Virus record (IMG/VR): IMGVR_UViG_3300008120_000377
Location: 1 to 24,043 of that record
Direction: 5' to 3' (one strand)
DNA: 24,043 bases
DNA from: a virus
The translations under genes were made by a program, and so were the position numbers. The notes under the pieces were generated by a model that was not told the origin of the DNA, searched no databases, and was given only the letters and a program-made list of their open reading frames with translations. Positions within the stretch are counted from its first letter, which is position 1; every line of letters begins with the position of its first letter. Shown here in pieces: positions 1 through 6,290 of this stretch.

Positions 1-13
1 AAGGATATTGAAA

Positions 14-478
14 ATGGAAACAACTAATGAAATAGTAGTGCCAGCACACTACAACCCTAATCAAATCGTAACCTATAAGATTATTGATTCTGATTCTGGT
101 TCGCTACCAAGCGACTATACAAATTGGTATCCAACAGTAAAGGTTAGCGACCTTGAGTGGGAATTACACCAATACCGCAGAGAAAGCCGAGAACTTAATA
201 GATATACTCAAAAAGTGACTATGTTAGAAAGTCGCCTACCTGATTACCTTGATATGGATTCAGAGGAAATCGTTGCTGATATTTGTAGTATATTTGGATT
301 TAATCCTACTAAGGAAATTGAATTTGAGGCTACCGCCACAATTAGAGGAACAATATCAGTTCCGTTAGATGAAGTTGCTAACTTTGATGTTAGTGATATT
401 GACTTAAATGTTTATGCTGAACTAAGTTCATATGACGGAGATGTTGATGTTGAGATAGATAATATCTATAAAGCGTGA
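14..478 (+). CDS. Hypothetical phage protein, acidic
   Basis: Open frame of about 154 residues. I start it at the ATG at 14, because AAGGA at 1-5 lies at normal Shine-Dalgarno distance; an in-frame TTG at 8 would sit too close. The middle is a charged, probably helical segment. The C-terminal half alternates hydrophobic and acidic residues (DVSDIDLNVYAE, then DGDVDVEIDN), suggesting a small beta-rich domain. I do not recognise the family. It opens a rightward run of small phage genes, and its upstream context lies outside the window. Confidence 0.7.
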   Translation: METTNEIVVPAHYNPNQIVTYKIIDSDSGSLPSDYTNWYPTVKVSDLEWELHQYRRESRELNRYTQKVTMLESRLPDYLDMDSEEIVADICSIFGFNPTKEIEFEATATIRGTISVPLDEVANFDVSDIDLNVYAELSSYDGDVDVEIDNIYKA

Positions 479-656
479 TAGTAGGGCTATCCAAGACCTG
501 AGCATGTCTTAAAACTGCTCCACCTCAAATTTCGAACCGATCTTGTTTAATTTGTCAAGTTACGAACGATGTCCGATTTGCCCCAATTTACAAACTAAAC
601 TTGATTTTGTCAGTATCTTATGATAAACTTATTAAAACACTACGGAAAGGAAAAAA
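479..656 (+). promoter_or_regulatory. Intergenic region with promoter for the DUF932 gene
   Basis: A -35 TTGATT (601-606) and -10 TAAACT (624-629) are separated by 17 bases, and GGAAAGGA at 644-651 forms the ribosome binding site of the next gene. A copy of the recurrent motif TTACGAAC lies at 560-567, and a partial copy (TTCGAAC) starts at 531. A short GAGCA/TGCTC inverted repeat after the preceding gene has no T tract, so I do not call it a terminator. Confidence 0.6.
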
Positions 657-1676
657 ATGGCTCATGAATTAGAAACGCAAAATGGCGTTGCTTCATTTGC
701 TTCTTTTAGAGAACCTGCTTGGCATGGTCTTGGCACAGTTTTCTCAGAAGAAAAAACAACAAGCGAAATGCTTGCTGCTGCTAATCTAAATAATTGGAAT
801 GTTAGATTGGTTGATGTTGAGATTCCAAATACCCTTACATCAGATAAGGCTTATCAATATGTTGTTCGCACTAACCCTACGGATAACACACAGACCGATG
901 TTCTCGGTGTTGTCGGTGAGCGTTATCATGTTTTACAGAATGAAGATTTATTTTCATTCGGTGATAATATCCTAGACGGCGGAGGTCGCTGGGAAACCGC
1001 TGGTTCAATTCGTGGAGGGCGTGTAGTATTCGGCTCTCTTGCTCTTGAGCGTGAAACAGTATTAGACCCTAATGGTGTTGCGGATAAAGTAAAAACTTAT
1101 TTACTTATCAACACAAGCCACGATGGCTCTATTGCTATTCAAGCGTCAATAACACCCGTTCGTGTTGTATGCGCTAACACTCTTAATCTTGCTCTTGGTT
1201 CTAAGCGTGGCAAGAACGCTATCAAGCAATCATTCAAGATTCGTCATACACAGACCGCTAACGGCAAGGTTCAAATTGCTCGTGAGGCTCTTGGTCTTGC
1301 TAATGCTTATATGGACGCTTTTGATGTTATGGCTAAGGCTATGATTGAAAAAGAAATTACAGCGCAACAGTTCAATGATATTGTTCTTGCTGCTTATCCT
1401 AAGCCTGACAAAGACGCAGCGAAAGTTGCTCTTACTAAATGGACCAATAAGGTTGATGTTATCAATGACATCTATACAGGTCAATTTAATGGAATGATTG
1501 CTAACACCGCTTGGGGTGCTTTCAATGCTCTAACTGAACGCCTTGATTGGCACAGGTCTGCTCGTGGTGGTAATACTGAGGCAATGCTCGCTGCTGCTTC
1601 TGGATTTGACCCAATGATTACAGCAGAAAAAAATCGTCTGCTTGGTATTGTAAAAAATACTTTAGCGATTGCGTAA
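657..1676 (+). CDS. DUF932 phage/plasmid-like protein
   Basis: A 339-residue protein recognised as the DUF932 (TIGR03299 phage/plasmid-like) family by its N-terminal ASFREPAWHGLGTVF segment, the central NTSHDGSIAIQ and TPVRVVCANTLNLAL motifs and overall length. These proteins are common in phages and plasmids; their biochemical role is not established, and replication or recombination roles are only proposed. The start is set by the strong GGAAAGGA site. It is the largest gene of the left block and uses more GC-rich, regular codons than the auxiliary genes further right, suggesting a resident core gene. Confidence 0.9.
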   Translation: MAHELETQNGVASFASFREPAWHGLGTVFSEEKTTSEMLAAANLNNWNVRLVDVEIPNTLTSDKAYQYVVRTNPTDNTQTDVLGVVGERYHVLQNEDLFSFGDNILDGGGRWETAGSIRGGRVVFGSLALERETVLDPNGVADKVKTYLLINTSHDGSIAIQASITPVRVVCANTLNLALGSKRGKNAIKQSFKIRHTQTANGKVQIAREALGLANAYMDAFDVMAKAMIEKEITAQQFNDIVLAAYPKPDKDAAKVALTKWTNKVDVINDIYTGQFNGMIANTAWGAFNALTERLDWHRSARGGNTEAMLAAASGFDPMITAEKNRLLGIVKNTLAIA

Positions 1677-1690
1677 GTAATCGCAACTCC

Positions 1691-1722
1691 TGAGTAAGAG
1701 TATAAACTGCTCAATTTTTTTT
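1691..1722 (+). terminator. Weak possible terminator after DUF932
   Basis: TGAGTA and TGCTCA can form a six-pair stem (one G-U) with an 11-base loop, followed by a run of eight T. The stem is weak, so this is tentative. Confidence 0.3.
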
Positions 1723-1788
1723 ACAAAATTCCCAGGATCTTAAAATTTTCGAAATGAGATTTTTTTATTTTATTTAATTACGAAGGAC

Positions 1789-1817
1789 TTGCCTTTTCCC
1801 TAGGTTTTTGCTATTAT
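1789..1817 (+). promoter_or_regulatory. Promoter for leaderless gene at 1824
   Basis: TTGCCT (1789-1794), a 17-base spacer and TATTAT (1812-1817). The ATG follows six bases after the -10, so transcription should start at or next to the A of the start codon. An ATTACGAAG motif ends three bases upstream of the -35. Confidence 0.65.
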
Positions 1818-1823
1818 TAGTTT

Positions 1824-2042
1824 ATGACCCTAAACGTAGAAATATATGAAATGGAATACTCCGTATCTCCTGGTGGCGTTGACTGCTGGGAAATGACTAT
1901 TGGCAATAAATGCTATTCAGGTTTTAAGACTGCTGGACACGCATTGGACCACTTGCTAATTATGCACCCTTCTGATACATTTGACTTATCAGTGACTTCT
2001 CTTAACGCATACCACAAAGAAATAGAAGAGGTAGGGGCATAA
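1824..2042 (+). CDS. Hypothetical phage protein, 72 aa
   Basis: Small protein with no Shine-Dalgarno; the ATG lies six bases after a TATTAT -10 box, so it is probably translated from a leaderless mRNA. It contains GVDCWEMTIGNKCYSGFKTAGHALDHLL. I do not recognise the family. Its stop overlaps the next start (TAATG), so it heads a three-gene coupled operon. Confidence 0.7.
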   Translation: MTLNVEIYEMEYSVSPGGVDCWEMTIGNKCYSGFKTAGHALDHLLIMHPSDTFDLSVTSLNAYHKEIEEVGA

Positions 2043-2188
2043 TGAAACAAATAACAATACAGTTTACATTTGATAATGAATATACTGAGGAAGAGTTTCT
2101 TGCCAGTATGGATTCATGGATAAATGATTTTATGGATACAAGCATGGCTGATAACATGACTTATGAGGTATTAGAGGACGTAGAATAA
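2042..2188 (+). CDS. Hypothetical acidic microprotein, 48 aa
   Basis: Coupled by TAATG overlap to both neighbours. The translation begins MKQITIQFTFDNEYTEEEFL and continues with an acidic, Met-rich segment. Sequence-tight coupling and an open frame support it as real; the function is unknown. Confidence 0.6.
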   Translation: MKQITIQFTFDNEYTEEEFLASMDSWINDFMDTSMADNMTYEVLEDVE

Positions 2189-2331
2189 TGTCTCGACTGT
2201 ATACAATTGATGAATTAGTTACAGAGATCTATGAAGACAACCTATCTCATTTTGATGACAGGGATACATCGGATGACTGTGATTGTCATATCCATACTAC
2301 TATTAGGACTATTGTGCAATATTGGGAGTGA
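2188..2331 (+). CDS. Hypothetical acidic microprotein, 47 aa
   Basis: Begins MSRLYTIDELVTEIYEDNL and ends with a DDCDCHIHTTIRTIVQYWE segment whose CxCxxH cluster could bind metal. It is translationally coupled to the previous gene (TAATG). The next promoter begins two bases after its stop codon. Function unknown. Confidence 0.6.
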   Translation: MSRLYTIDELVTEIYEDNLSHFDDRDTSDDCDCHIHTTIRTIVQYWE

Positions 2332-2332
2332 C

Positions 2333-2361
2333 TTGACATCCCCCTGACATTTTGCTAAAAT
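2333..2361 (+). promoter_or_regulatory. Strong sigma70-type promoter
   Basis: TTGACA (2333-2338), 17-base spacer, TAAAAT (2356-2361). ATTACGAAC at 2365-2373 covers the predicted transcription start. A leader with AGAAAGGA (2379-2386) precedes the GTG start at 2393. Confidence 0.8.
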
Positions 2362-2392
2362 TGCATTACGAACTCAACAGAAAGGACCCCCT

Positions 2393-2680
2393 GTGCCAAA
2401 CTGGTGCTACAACTATCTTGACATATCAGGTGATGAAACCCTGATTGCAGATATAAAACGACAACTCAATAAGCCATTTGTAAAGGACCATGATTCATGG
2501 AATGCTACAACAGGACAAATGGAAGTATCTCAAACCGCATACTCAAATCCTGTATTTGCTTTTCATAATATCTATAATCATATTCAGGACGGTATCTCTG
2601 ATGAAGAGTATCTAAAGCAACCTGACCATAGCCTACCATTAGAAGAATCTCTTATGTTCAAAGGCAACGGAGTATCCTGA
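2393..2680 (+). CDS. DUF1281/Api92-like protein, N-terminal part
   Basis: Begins MPNWCYNYLDISGDE, the N-terminal signature of the DUF1281 (Api92-like, ferredoxin-fold) family found in phages and plasmids. It starts at GTG with an AGAAAGGA site six bases upstream. The frame ends at a TGA at 2678-2680, while the remaining family domain (AWSPP) lies in the +1 frame immediately downstream. Either a +1 ribosomal frameshift at TCC-TGA joins the two (222 residues in all), or a deletion/indel split the gene. From memory, related proteins carry an NWGTKW-type segment in between that I do not see here. Confidence 0.75.
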   Translation: MPNWCYNYLDISGDETLIADIKRQLNKPFVKDHDSWNATTGQMEVSQTAYSNPVFAFHNIYNHIQDGISDEEYLKQPDHSLPLEESLMFKGNGVS

Positions 2681-2690
2681 GACTGAGTTA

Positions 2691-3062
2691 ATGGAAGAAG
2701 ATGAGACTTCTCTTGCATACCGTTTTAATACCGCTTGGTCTCCGCCTATTGAGGCTATAACTAAACTATCAACACAGTATCCAACTCTTAACTTTAATCT
2801 ATCTTATGAAGAAGAAACAGGTTGGGGTGGCGAGGTTACACTGCTTAATGGTTTTATCACTACTGTTGAAGACTATGGTAGTAAGTGTAGAGATTGTGAT
2901 TCATTAGATACCCTTGAATACTGTGAGAACGATTGTGGAGAAATCTGCAGCGATTGTAATTACATGGGTGAAGCAGACCTTGACTGTGTTGCGGAATGTG
3001 ATATCCATAAAGTATACTTAGACGACGAGCATGTTCCTGAATACAGAAGGGTAGACAAATGA
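2691..3062 (+). CDS. DUF1281/Api92-like protein, C-terminal part, Cys-rich tail
   Basis: Contains FNTAWSPPIEAI and LNFNLSYEEETGWGGEV, the C-terminal half of the DUF1281 domain, followed by a cysteine-rich tail (CRDC, CENDC, CSDC, CVAEC) that probably binds zinc. The listed ATG lacks a nearby Shine-Dalgarno, and the frame is open upstream to 2643, which favours translation as an extension of the previous frame rather than independent initiation. The stop overlaps the next ATG (ATGA). Confidence 0.7.
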   Translation: MEEDETSLAYRFNTAWSPPIEAITKLSTQYPTLNFNLSYEEETGWGGEVTLLNGFITTVEDYGSKCRDCDSLDTLEYCENDCGEICSDCNYMGEADLDCVAECDIHKVYLDDEHVPEYRRVDK

Positions 3063-3256
3063 ACCTAGAAACATTAATTGAATTTATCAAGATTACTATT
3101 ATTAGTCTTGAGCAAGATTTGGACGGTATAGCAGAAGCGATGATTTTATTAGACCCTGCTTCTAAAGACTACACTGAATTAGATATAGAACACACTTACA
3201 TAAGTGGACAAATCATGGGTATGAGATATATACTTAGTCAAACACAGGAAGGATAA
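3059..3256 (+). CDS. Hypothetical helical protein, 65 aa
   Basis: Starts within the ATGA overlap with the preceding gene. Predominantly helical, with heptad-like hydrophobic spacing (IEFIKITIISLEQDLDGIAEAM). No family recognised. Confidence 0.65.
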   Translation: MNLETLIEFIKITIISLEQDLDGIAEAMILLDPASKDYTELDIEHTYISGQIMGMRYILSQTQEG

Positions 3257-3258
3257 AA

Positions 3259-3543
3259 ATGGAAATAGCACCAACAACTCTGGACCCGTATCTGCAGAGA
3301 CAGGTCGACCATGGTATCAGCGGTATTGATGTCATGCATGGCCACCTCAAAGTTTTAATGCTGGAGGCTGAACAAGAACTGACAGAGGCGCAGCGTATTG
3401 AAGAGGAGAACGACTTTAGTGACGCTATGGAATCTATGGAGCGTAAATATTGGGAGGGACAGGTAGACGCACTTGCTAATCTATATAGTTTAACATATGA
3501 CCTGTCATTTGCCATTGCAGCCAAGGAGGCGACCAATGAATGA
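3259..3543 (+). CDS. Hypothetical helical protein, 94 aa
   Basis: Preceded by GGAAGGA at good spacing and only two bases after the previous stop. It is rich in Glu and Ala and helical (LMLEAEQELTEAQRIEEEN), likely coiled coil. No family recognised; part of the same operon as its upstream neighbours. Confidence 0.7.
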   Translation: MEIAPTTLDPYLQRQVDHGISGIDVMHGHLKVLMLEAEQELTEAQRIEEENDFSDAMESMERKYWEGQVDALANLYSLTYDLSFAIAAKEATNE

Positions 3544-3553
3544 ATGGATCCAG

Positions 3554-3582
3554 TTGACAATCCCATTAGACTTTGATACTAT
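3554..3582 (+). promoter_or_regulatory. Promoter with extended -10
   Basis: TTGACA (3554-3559), 17-base spacer, TACTAT (3577-3582) preceded by TGA, giving an extended -10. It drives the gene at 3609 through a short leader carrying ACAGAAAGGA. Confidence 0.7.
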
Positions 3583-3608
3583 TAACACAAACCACAGAAA
3601 GGAAAATA

Positions 3609-3935
3609 ATGAATACTAAAAACCTAACACTAATAGGTCATTTCGGAGTAGACAGCGGGCAAGCCATGGTTGGAGACCCTTGCTATCTTGATGAATGGAA
3701 ACCATGGAATTCAGAGGAGGACAACTTTGAGGACCATGTAAATAAAGTTGGCGAGTATGGCTACCTTGGTGCCTGTAATGCTACCCTTGATAAAGGTTAC
3801 GGAGAATTAGGAAATGGTTCTGCCGTTGCTTTCTCTACAGGCTATGGCGATGGATACTATCCTGTCTATGCTGAAATCAATGAGGACGGACGAGTTGCTA
3901 AGATTGTTATTGATTTTGTAGGAGATGATGAATAG
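3609..3935 (+). CDS. DUF4241-like phage protein
   Basis: 108-residue protein starting at the ATG behind AGAAAGGA. It begins MNTKNLTLIGHFGVDSGQ and carries MVGDPCYLDEW, then STGYGDGYYPVYAEINEDGRV near the C-terminus, the pattern of small VGDPCY proteins related to DUF4241. The function of the family is unknown. The stop overlaps the next GTG start (TAGTG), so the two are co-translated. Confidence 0.75.
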   Translation: MNTKNLTLIGHFGVDSGQAMVGDPCYLDEWKPWNSEEDNFEDHVNKVGEYGYLGACNATLDKGYGELGNGSAVAFSTGYGDGYYPVYAEINEDGRVAKIVIDFVGDDE

Positions 3936-4294
3936 TGGGAGCACGTTGTAACTTTGTATTTAAACAATCAGAGGACCACGCTGTGGCCTTATACAGCCAC
4001 TGGGATGAGGACCATATGTATGAGTTGCTTGCAGCAGCCCTGCAGCATGCACGTCCACGTCTACAAATGGGGGACATTGCATATGCTACCCGTATGGCTA
4101 TTAGTTATATTATTAAAGATTCTATTCTGGATGAGACTGGCTATGGTATTACAGCCATGGACCCATCAGACCAAGGCTTCTTAGACCATCCAATCACAAT
4201 TGACCTCACTGACATGACCGTGGGCAGCGGTGAAGACTGGCACAATATTGAAGACTTTATTAATTATAATCTTGTGACGACGGTCACTAAATAA
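3935..4294 (+). CDS. Conserved phage protein of the GARCNFVF type
   Basis: 119 residues from a GTG start coupled to the previous stop. The N-terminal GARCNFVFKQSEDHAVALYS and following HWDEDH resemble conserved uncharacterised actinophage proteins that I recall starting with similar NFVF...YSHW motifs. The C-terminus contains HPITIDLTDMTVG. Function unknown. A strong terminator follows immediately. Confidence 0.75.
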   Translation: MGARCNFVFKQSEDHAVALYSHWDEDHMYELLAAALQHARPRLQMGDIAYATRMAISYIIKDSILDETGYGITAMDPSDQGFLDHPITIDLTDMTVGSGEDWHNIEDFINYNLVTTVTK

Positions 4295-4360
4295 AAGAGG
4301 GTTGGGTCCCCTCTTAATAGGAGGGCAGGTCCCCTTTCTGACTTGCCCTCCACATCTTTT
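4295..4360 (+). terminator. Double-hairpin terminator
   Basis: AAGAGGG (4295-4301) pairs with CCCTCTT (4309-4315). A second, stronger stem pairs GGAGGGCAGG (4320-4329) with CTTGCCCTCC (4342-4351), nine of ten pairs, followed by ACATCTTTTT. Ends the operon that begins at 3609. Confidence 0.8.
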
Positions 4361-4362
4361 TC

Positions 4363-4371
4363 TGATACACT
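4363..4371 (+). promoter_or_regulatory. Possible extended -10 promoter
   Basis: TGA followed by TACACT just upstream of the gene at 4383. No good -35 was seen, and the site overlaps the end of the terminator. Confidence 0.35.
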
Positions 4372-4382
4372 GAGGAGTGTTT

Positions 4383-4616
4383 ATGCGTATATCTAAAGCA
4401 ATGGTGCCCGAAGAACGGGTAGCCAAAAGAGTCAAGGCTATAGTTGAAGACCTAGACCTAGACCTAGAACAGGCTGGCATAATGATTGCTAGAACCCTTC
4501 CACACTTGACTTTCACAAGATTAAAGTATATAATGGAAGTTGCTAATGATGAAAAAGAAATGATATTAAATCCGCAAATTAGACAAGATAGGTGGCGACA
4601 AGGTGGACTATGGTAA
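4383..4616 (+). CDS. Hypothetical helical protein, 77 aa
   Basis: I start at the ATG at 4383 because GAGGA (4372-4376) is six bases upstream; the in-frame GTG at 4377 overlaps that site. The protein is basic and helical (MVPEERVAKRVKAIVEDL) with a repeated DLDLDL stretch. Family unknown. Its end overlaps the next gene by 14 bases. Confidence 0.65.
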   Translation: MRISKAMVPEERVAKRVKAIVEDLDLDLEQAGIMIARTLPHLTFTRLKYIMEVANDEKEMILNPQIRQDRWRQGGLW

Positions 4617-4926
4617 AGCAGTAGGTATCCTAAGATACTTAAAAGAAAATGAACTTGACATAGTAGACATAGAGTTTTTGCCATCAGAGTTTTTTATAGA
4701 GTTTGAGGAAGGACTACAACTTGCCGTATTTGTTGATGGTGGTTGGGCTAAACTAACTTCAGAAGGAAAAGTAGTTATTGACTCAATTTGGGGAATACTT
4801 TGTGCTCTTAGAGATATAAGCCCCAATGTTATGTATGATAACCTGCTTGACTTTTTTAAGGCTCAGGCAATAGATGCTGAAGTTGTCCCTATTGAACAGG
4901 GCAAGAAAAAGAAAAAATCTAAATAA
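4603..4926 (+). CDS. Hypothetical phage protein, Lys-rich tail
   Basis: 107 residues from a GTG start inside the preceding gene. It begins MDYGKAVGILRYLKENEL, has a hydrophobic mid-section (LQLAVFVDGGWAKL) and ends in KKKKKSK, a basic tail suited to nucleic acid binding. No family recognised. Confidence 0.7.
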   Translation: MDYGKAVGILRYLKENELDIVDIEFLPSEFFIEFEEGLQLAVFVDGGWAKLTSEGKVVIDSIWGILCALRDISPNVMYDNLLDFFKAQAIDAEVVPIEQGKKKKKSK

Positions 4927-4932
4927 TCTTTA

Positions 4933-4961
4933 GACCGCTGCTGCGGTTCGATCTTTCTTTG
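4933..4961 (+). terminator. Likely terminator
   Basis: ACCGC and GCGGT form a tight stem with loop TGCT right after the stop codon, followed by a T-rich stretch (ATCTTTCTTTG). Confidence 0.55.
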
Positions 4962-4971
4962 TGTATATTAG

Positions 4972-5048
4972 ATTACGAACCATTATATTTTTTCCCAGAT
5001 TTTTAGATTACGAAGCCCATTGTTTAAGCCCAGGGGATATGGTAAACT
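4972..5048 (+). promoter_or_regulatory. Regulated promoter with two ATTACGAA motifs
   Basis: TTGTTT (5020-5025), 17-base spacer and TAAACT (5043-5048), with the ATG six bases downstream. ATTACGAAC (4972-4980) and ATTACGAAG (5007-5015) lie 35 bp apart; the second ends four bases upstream of the -35. TTTTTTCCCAGATTTTT lies between the two copies. Confidence 0.6.
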
Positions 5049-5054
5049 AGATCT

Positions 5055-5327
5055 ATGACTTTTGAAACCAAGTGTGACATATTAGGGCAGTTCTGGTTTG
5101 AATTTAGAGATGATGAGAAACTAAAAGACTTTATCGAATACAACGATATTGGTTTGCCACTAGCATGGTTTATATCCACACATGTTGTTATGCCTACCTC
5201 GATGGCAGAAGAGTATGTCAACGAAACCTTTGATCTCTTTATATCTGCATTTGAGATTTCTCATGAAGAAGCAGATCTATTTACAAACCTTAATGATCTA
5301 TTAGCCTATGTTGAGGGTAGAGAATAA
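5055..5327 (+). CDS. Hypothetical acidic protein, 90 aa
   Basis: Starts six bases after a TAAACT -10, with no Shine-Dalgarno, so probably leaderless. It begins MTFETKCDILGQFWFEFRDD; acidic, aromatic-rich and mostly helical. No family recognised. It is the last clear gene before the non-coding control region. Confidence 0.7.
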   Translation: MTFETKCDILGQFWFEFRDDEKLKDFIEYNDIGLPLAWFISTHVVMPTSMAEEYVNETFDLFISAFEISHEEADLFTNLNDLLAYVEGRE

Positions 5328-5360
5328 CAAACCATAATATGGCCAAACCATAATAAATGA

Positions 5361-5369
5361 TGTTATTAT
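5361..5369 (+). promoter_or_regulatory. Extended -10 for leaderless start at 5376
   Basis: TGT followed by TATTAT, with the ATG exactly six bases after the -10. No convincing -35. Confidence 0.45.
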
Positions 5370-5375
5370 TGATAT

Positions 5376-5588
5376 ATGGCCAGACATTTCTATAGACTCA
5401 ATAATCCAAAAGCAGCCAAACAAGAAGACATTGGTTTGACTAATGCCTTTGTAGCCTTTACTCATACTATAGGTCTTAGTAGGTTCTTTTTCTTTATCCC
5501 GCCGCTTTTTGGCGGGCATCAAGAGCGGCCTATTACGAGCGGGGATCAAAAAGATTACAAACCCCATCACAAAAACCTCTATAAGTAA
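5376..5588 (+). CDS. Possible small protein, 70 aa
   Basis: The N-terminal half (MARHFYRLNNPKAAKQEDIG) looks protein-like, and the start fits the -10/six-base/ATG pattern seen elsewhere. The second half is basic and low in structure and encodes across a GC-rich palindrome (CCCGCC 5498-5503, GGCGGG 5511-5516), so the frame may be a truncated gene or partly fortuitous. No family recognised. Confidence 0.4.
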   Translation: MARHFYRLNNPKAAKQEDIGLTNAFVAFTHTIGLSRFFFFIPPLFGGHQERPITSGDQKDYKPHHKNLYK

Positions 5589-5708
5589 GTAACAAACCAT
5601 ATTTCCTGGTTTTCTGGTTTTTTAAAACATTTTAAAACATAATAAAAAGTATTACGAACTTATTGGATTTTTTCCAGAATTTTGGGCAAAAAAAGATTAC
5701 GAACGCTA

Positions 5709-5737
5709 TTGACAAACCCCCATATTTAGGCTATAAT
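5709..5737 (+). promoter_or_regulatory. Perfect consensus sigma70 promoter P1
   Basis: TTGACA (5709-5714), exactly 17 bases, TATAAT (5732-5737), with ATTACGAAC ending four bases upstream of the -35. No coding frame follows for more than 500 bases, so the transcript may be a non-coding or primer RNA or a long leader. A CAAACC/GGTTTG inverted repeat (5741-5761) sits at its start site. Confidence 0.85.
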
Positions 5738-5758
5738 GCCCAAACCTTATATGATGGT

Positions 5759-5787
5759 TTGACAATATCGGGCATATATGGTATGAG
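5759..5787 (+). promoter_or_regulatory. Second tandem promoter P2
   Basis: TTGACA (5759-5764), 17-base spacer and TATGAG (5782-5787), exactly 50 bases downstream of P1. The -10 is imperfect. Confidence 0.5.
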
Positions 5788-5863
5788 GGTTTGTGAGGTT
5801 TGAAGATATAGGGATGTAAGGTTTGGCAGCGACATTACGATCCCGCCTTATAAAAACGTTCCA

Positions 5864-5904
5864 TCCTCCACTATCCTCCACTTTACTCCACTTCTACTCC
5901 ATAT
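5864..5904 (+). repeat. Four tandem CTCCACT iteron-like repeats
   Basis: Four direct repeats of 10-11 bases: TCCTCCACTA, TCCTCCACTT, TACTCCACTTC and TACTCCATAT. The near-helical period and position just upstream of the DnaA boxes suggest binding sites for an initiator or regulator. Confidence 0.65.
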
Positions 5905-5929
5905 AGAAATAATATCAGTAAGATTTATC

Positions 5930-5993
5930 TGTGGATAACCTGTGGATAACTTCTATATTCAAACCAATATAGATGTGTCTAACCTGTGGATAA
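5930..5993 (+). promoter_or_regulatory. Cluster of three DnaA boxes
   Basis: TGTGGATAA, the reverse complement of the canonical DnaA box TTATCCACA, occurs at 5930-5938, 5941-5949 and 5985-5993, all in one orientation and each extended to CTGTGGATAAC. The spacings of 11 and 44 bases put all three on the same helical face. Confidence 0.8.
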
Positions 5994-6017
5994 CTCTGTC
6001 TTTTCCCATCCACACTG

Positions 6018-6046
6018 TTGACAATAATAAACTATCTTCGTATCAG
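6018..6046 (+). promoter_or_regulatory. Possible promoter downstream of DnaA boxes
   Basis: TTGACA (6018-6023) with TATCAG (6041-6046) at 17 bases. The -35 is perfect and the -10 poor. DnaA bound just upstream could regulate it. Confidence 0.35.
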
Positions 6047-6281
6047 ATATCCTAGTATAAACCTGATGTAAATGCATTGGGCTATTATAAAACCTTTTAA
6101 GCGACGGTACACATAAAACCACCTTTGGTCCCATATGGGATATATTCTACTATGGGGGATAATGGGGATACTTTACATCCCCTCCATTTTATCGGGGATA
6201 TAGATATATTAACCCATAGTGCTCGTTTAGAGCATAGGGGGGTTTGTATTTCTATTTTCCGCCGAACTTTAGCATAACTCA

Positions 6282-6290
6282 TGATACAAT
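6282..6290 (+). promoter_or_regulatory. Extended -10 upstream of sulfotransferase
   Basis: TGA followed by TACAAT, eight bases before the ATG at 6299. No Shine-Dalgarno is present, so the transcript would be leaderless or nearly so. Confidence 0.5.

Noticed and set aside
4181-4684. Leftward 167-residue frame
   Set aside because: It runs across a terminator and three well-supported rightward genes and has low-quality Cys/Ser/Arg composition.
5498-5516. CCCGCC/GGCGGG hairpin as a terminator
   Set aside because: The T-rich tract lies before, not after, the stem on the plus strand, and the minus strand is followed by A-rich sequence.
5301-5600. Leftward 99-residue frame
   Set aside because: Antisense to the 5055 and 5376 genes; no Shine-Dalgarno or -10 box at a fitting distance.
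5864-5904. CRISPR array
   Set aside because: Repeats are 10-11 bases and contiguous with no spacers; they are iteron-like.
5864-6060. Host chromosomal oriC
   Set aside because: No dnaA, dnaN or other chromosomal genes; all neighbours are phage-type.
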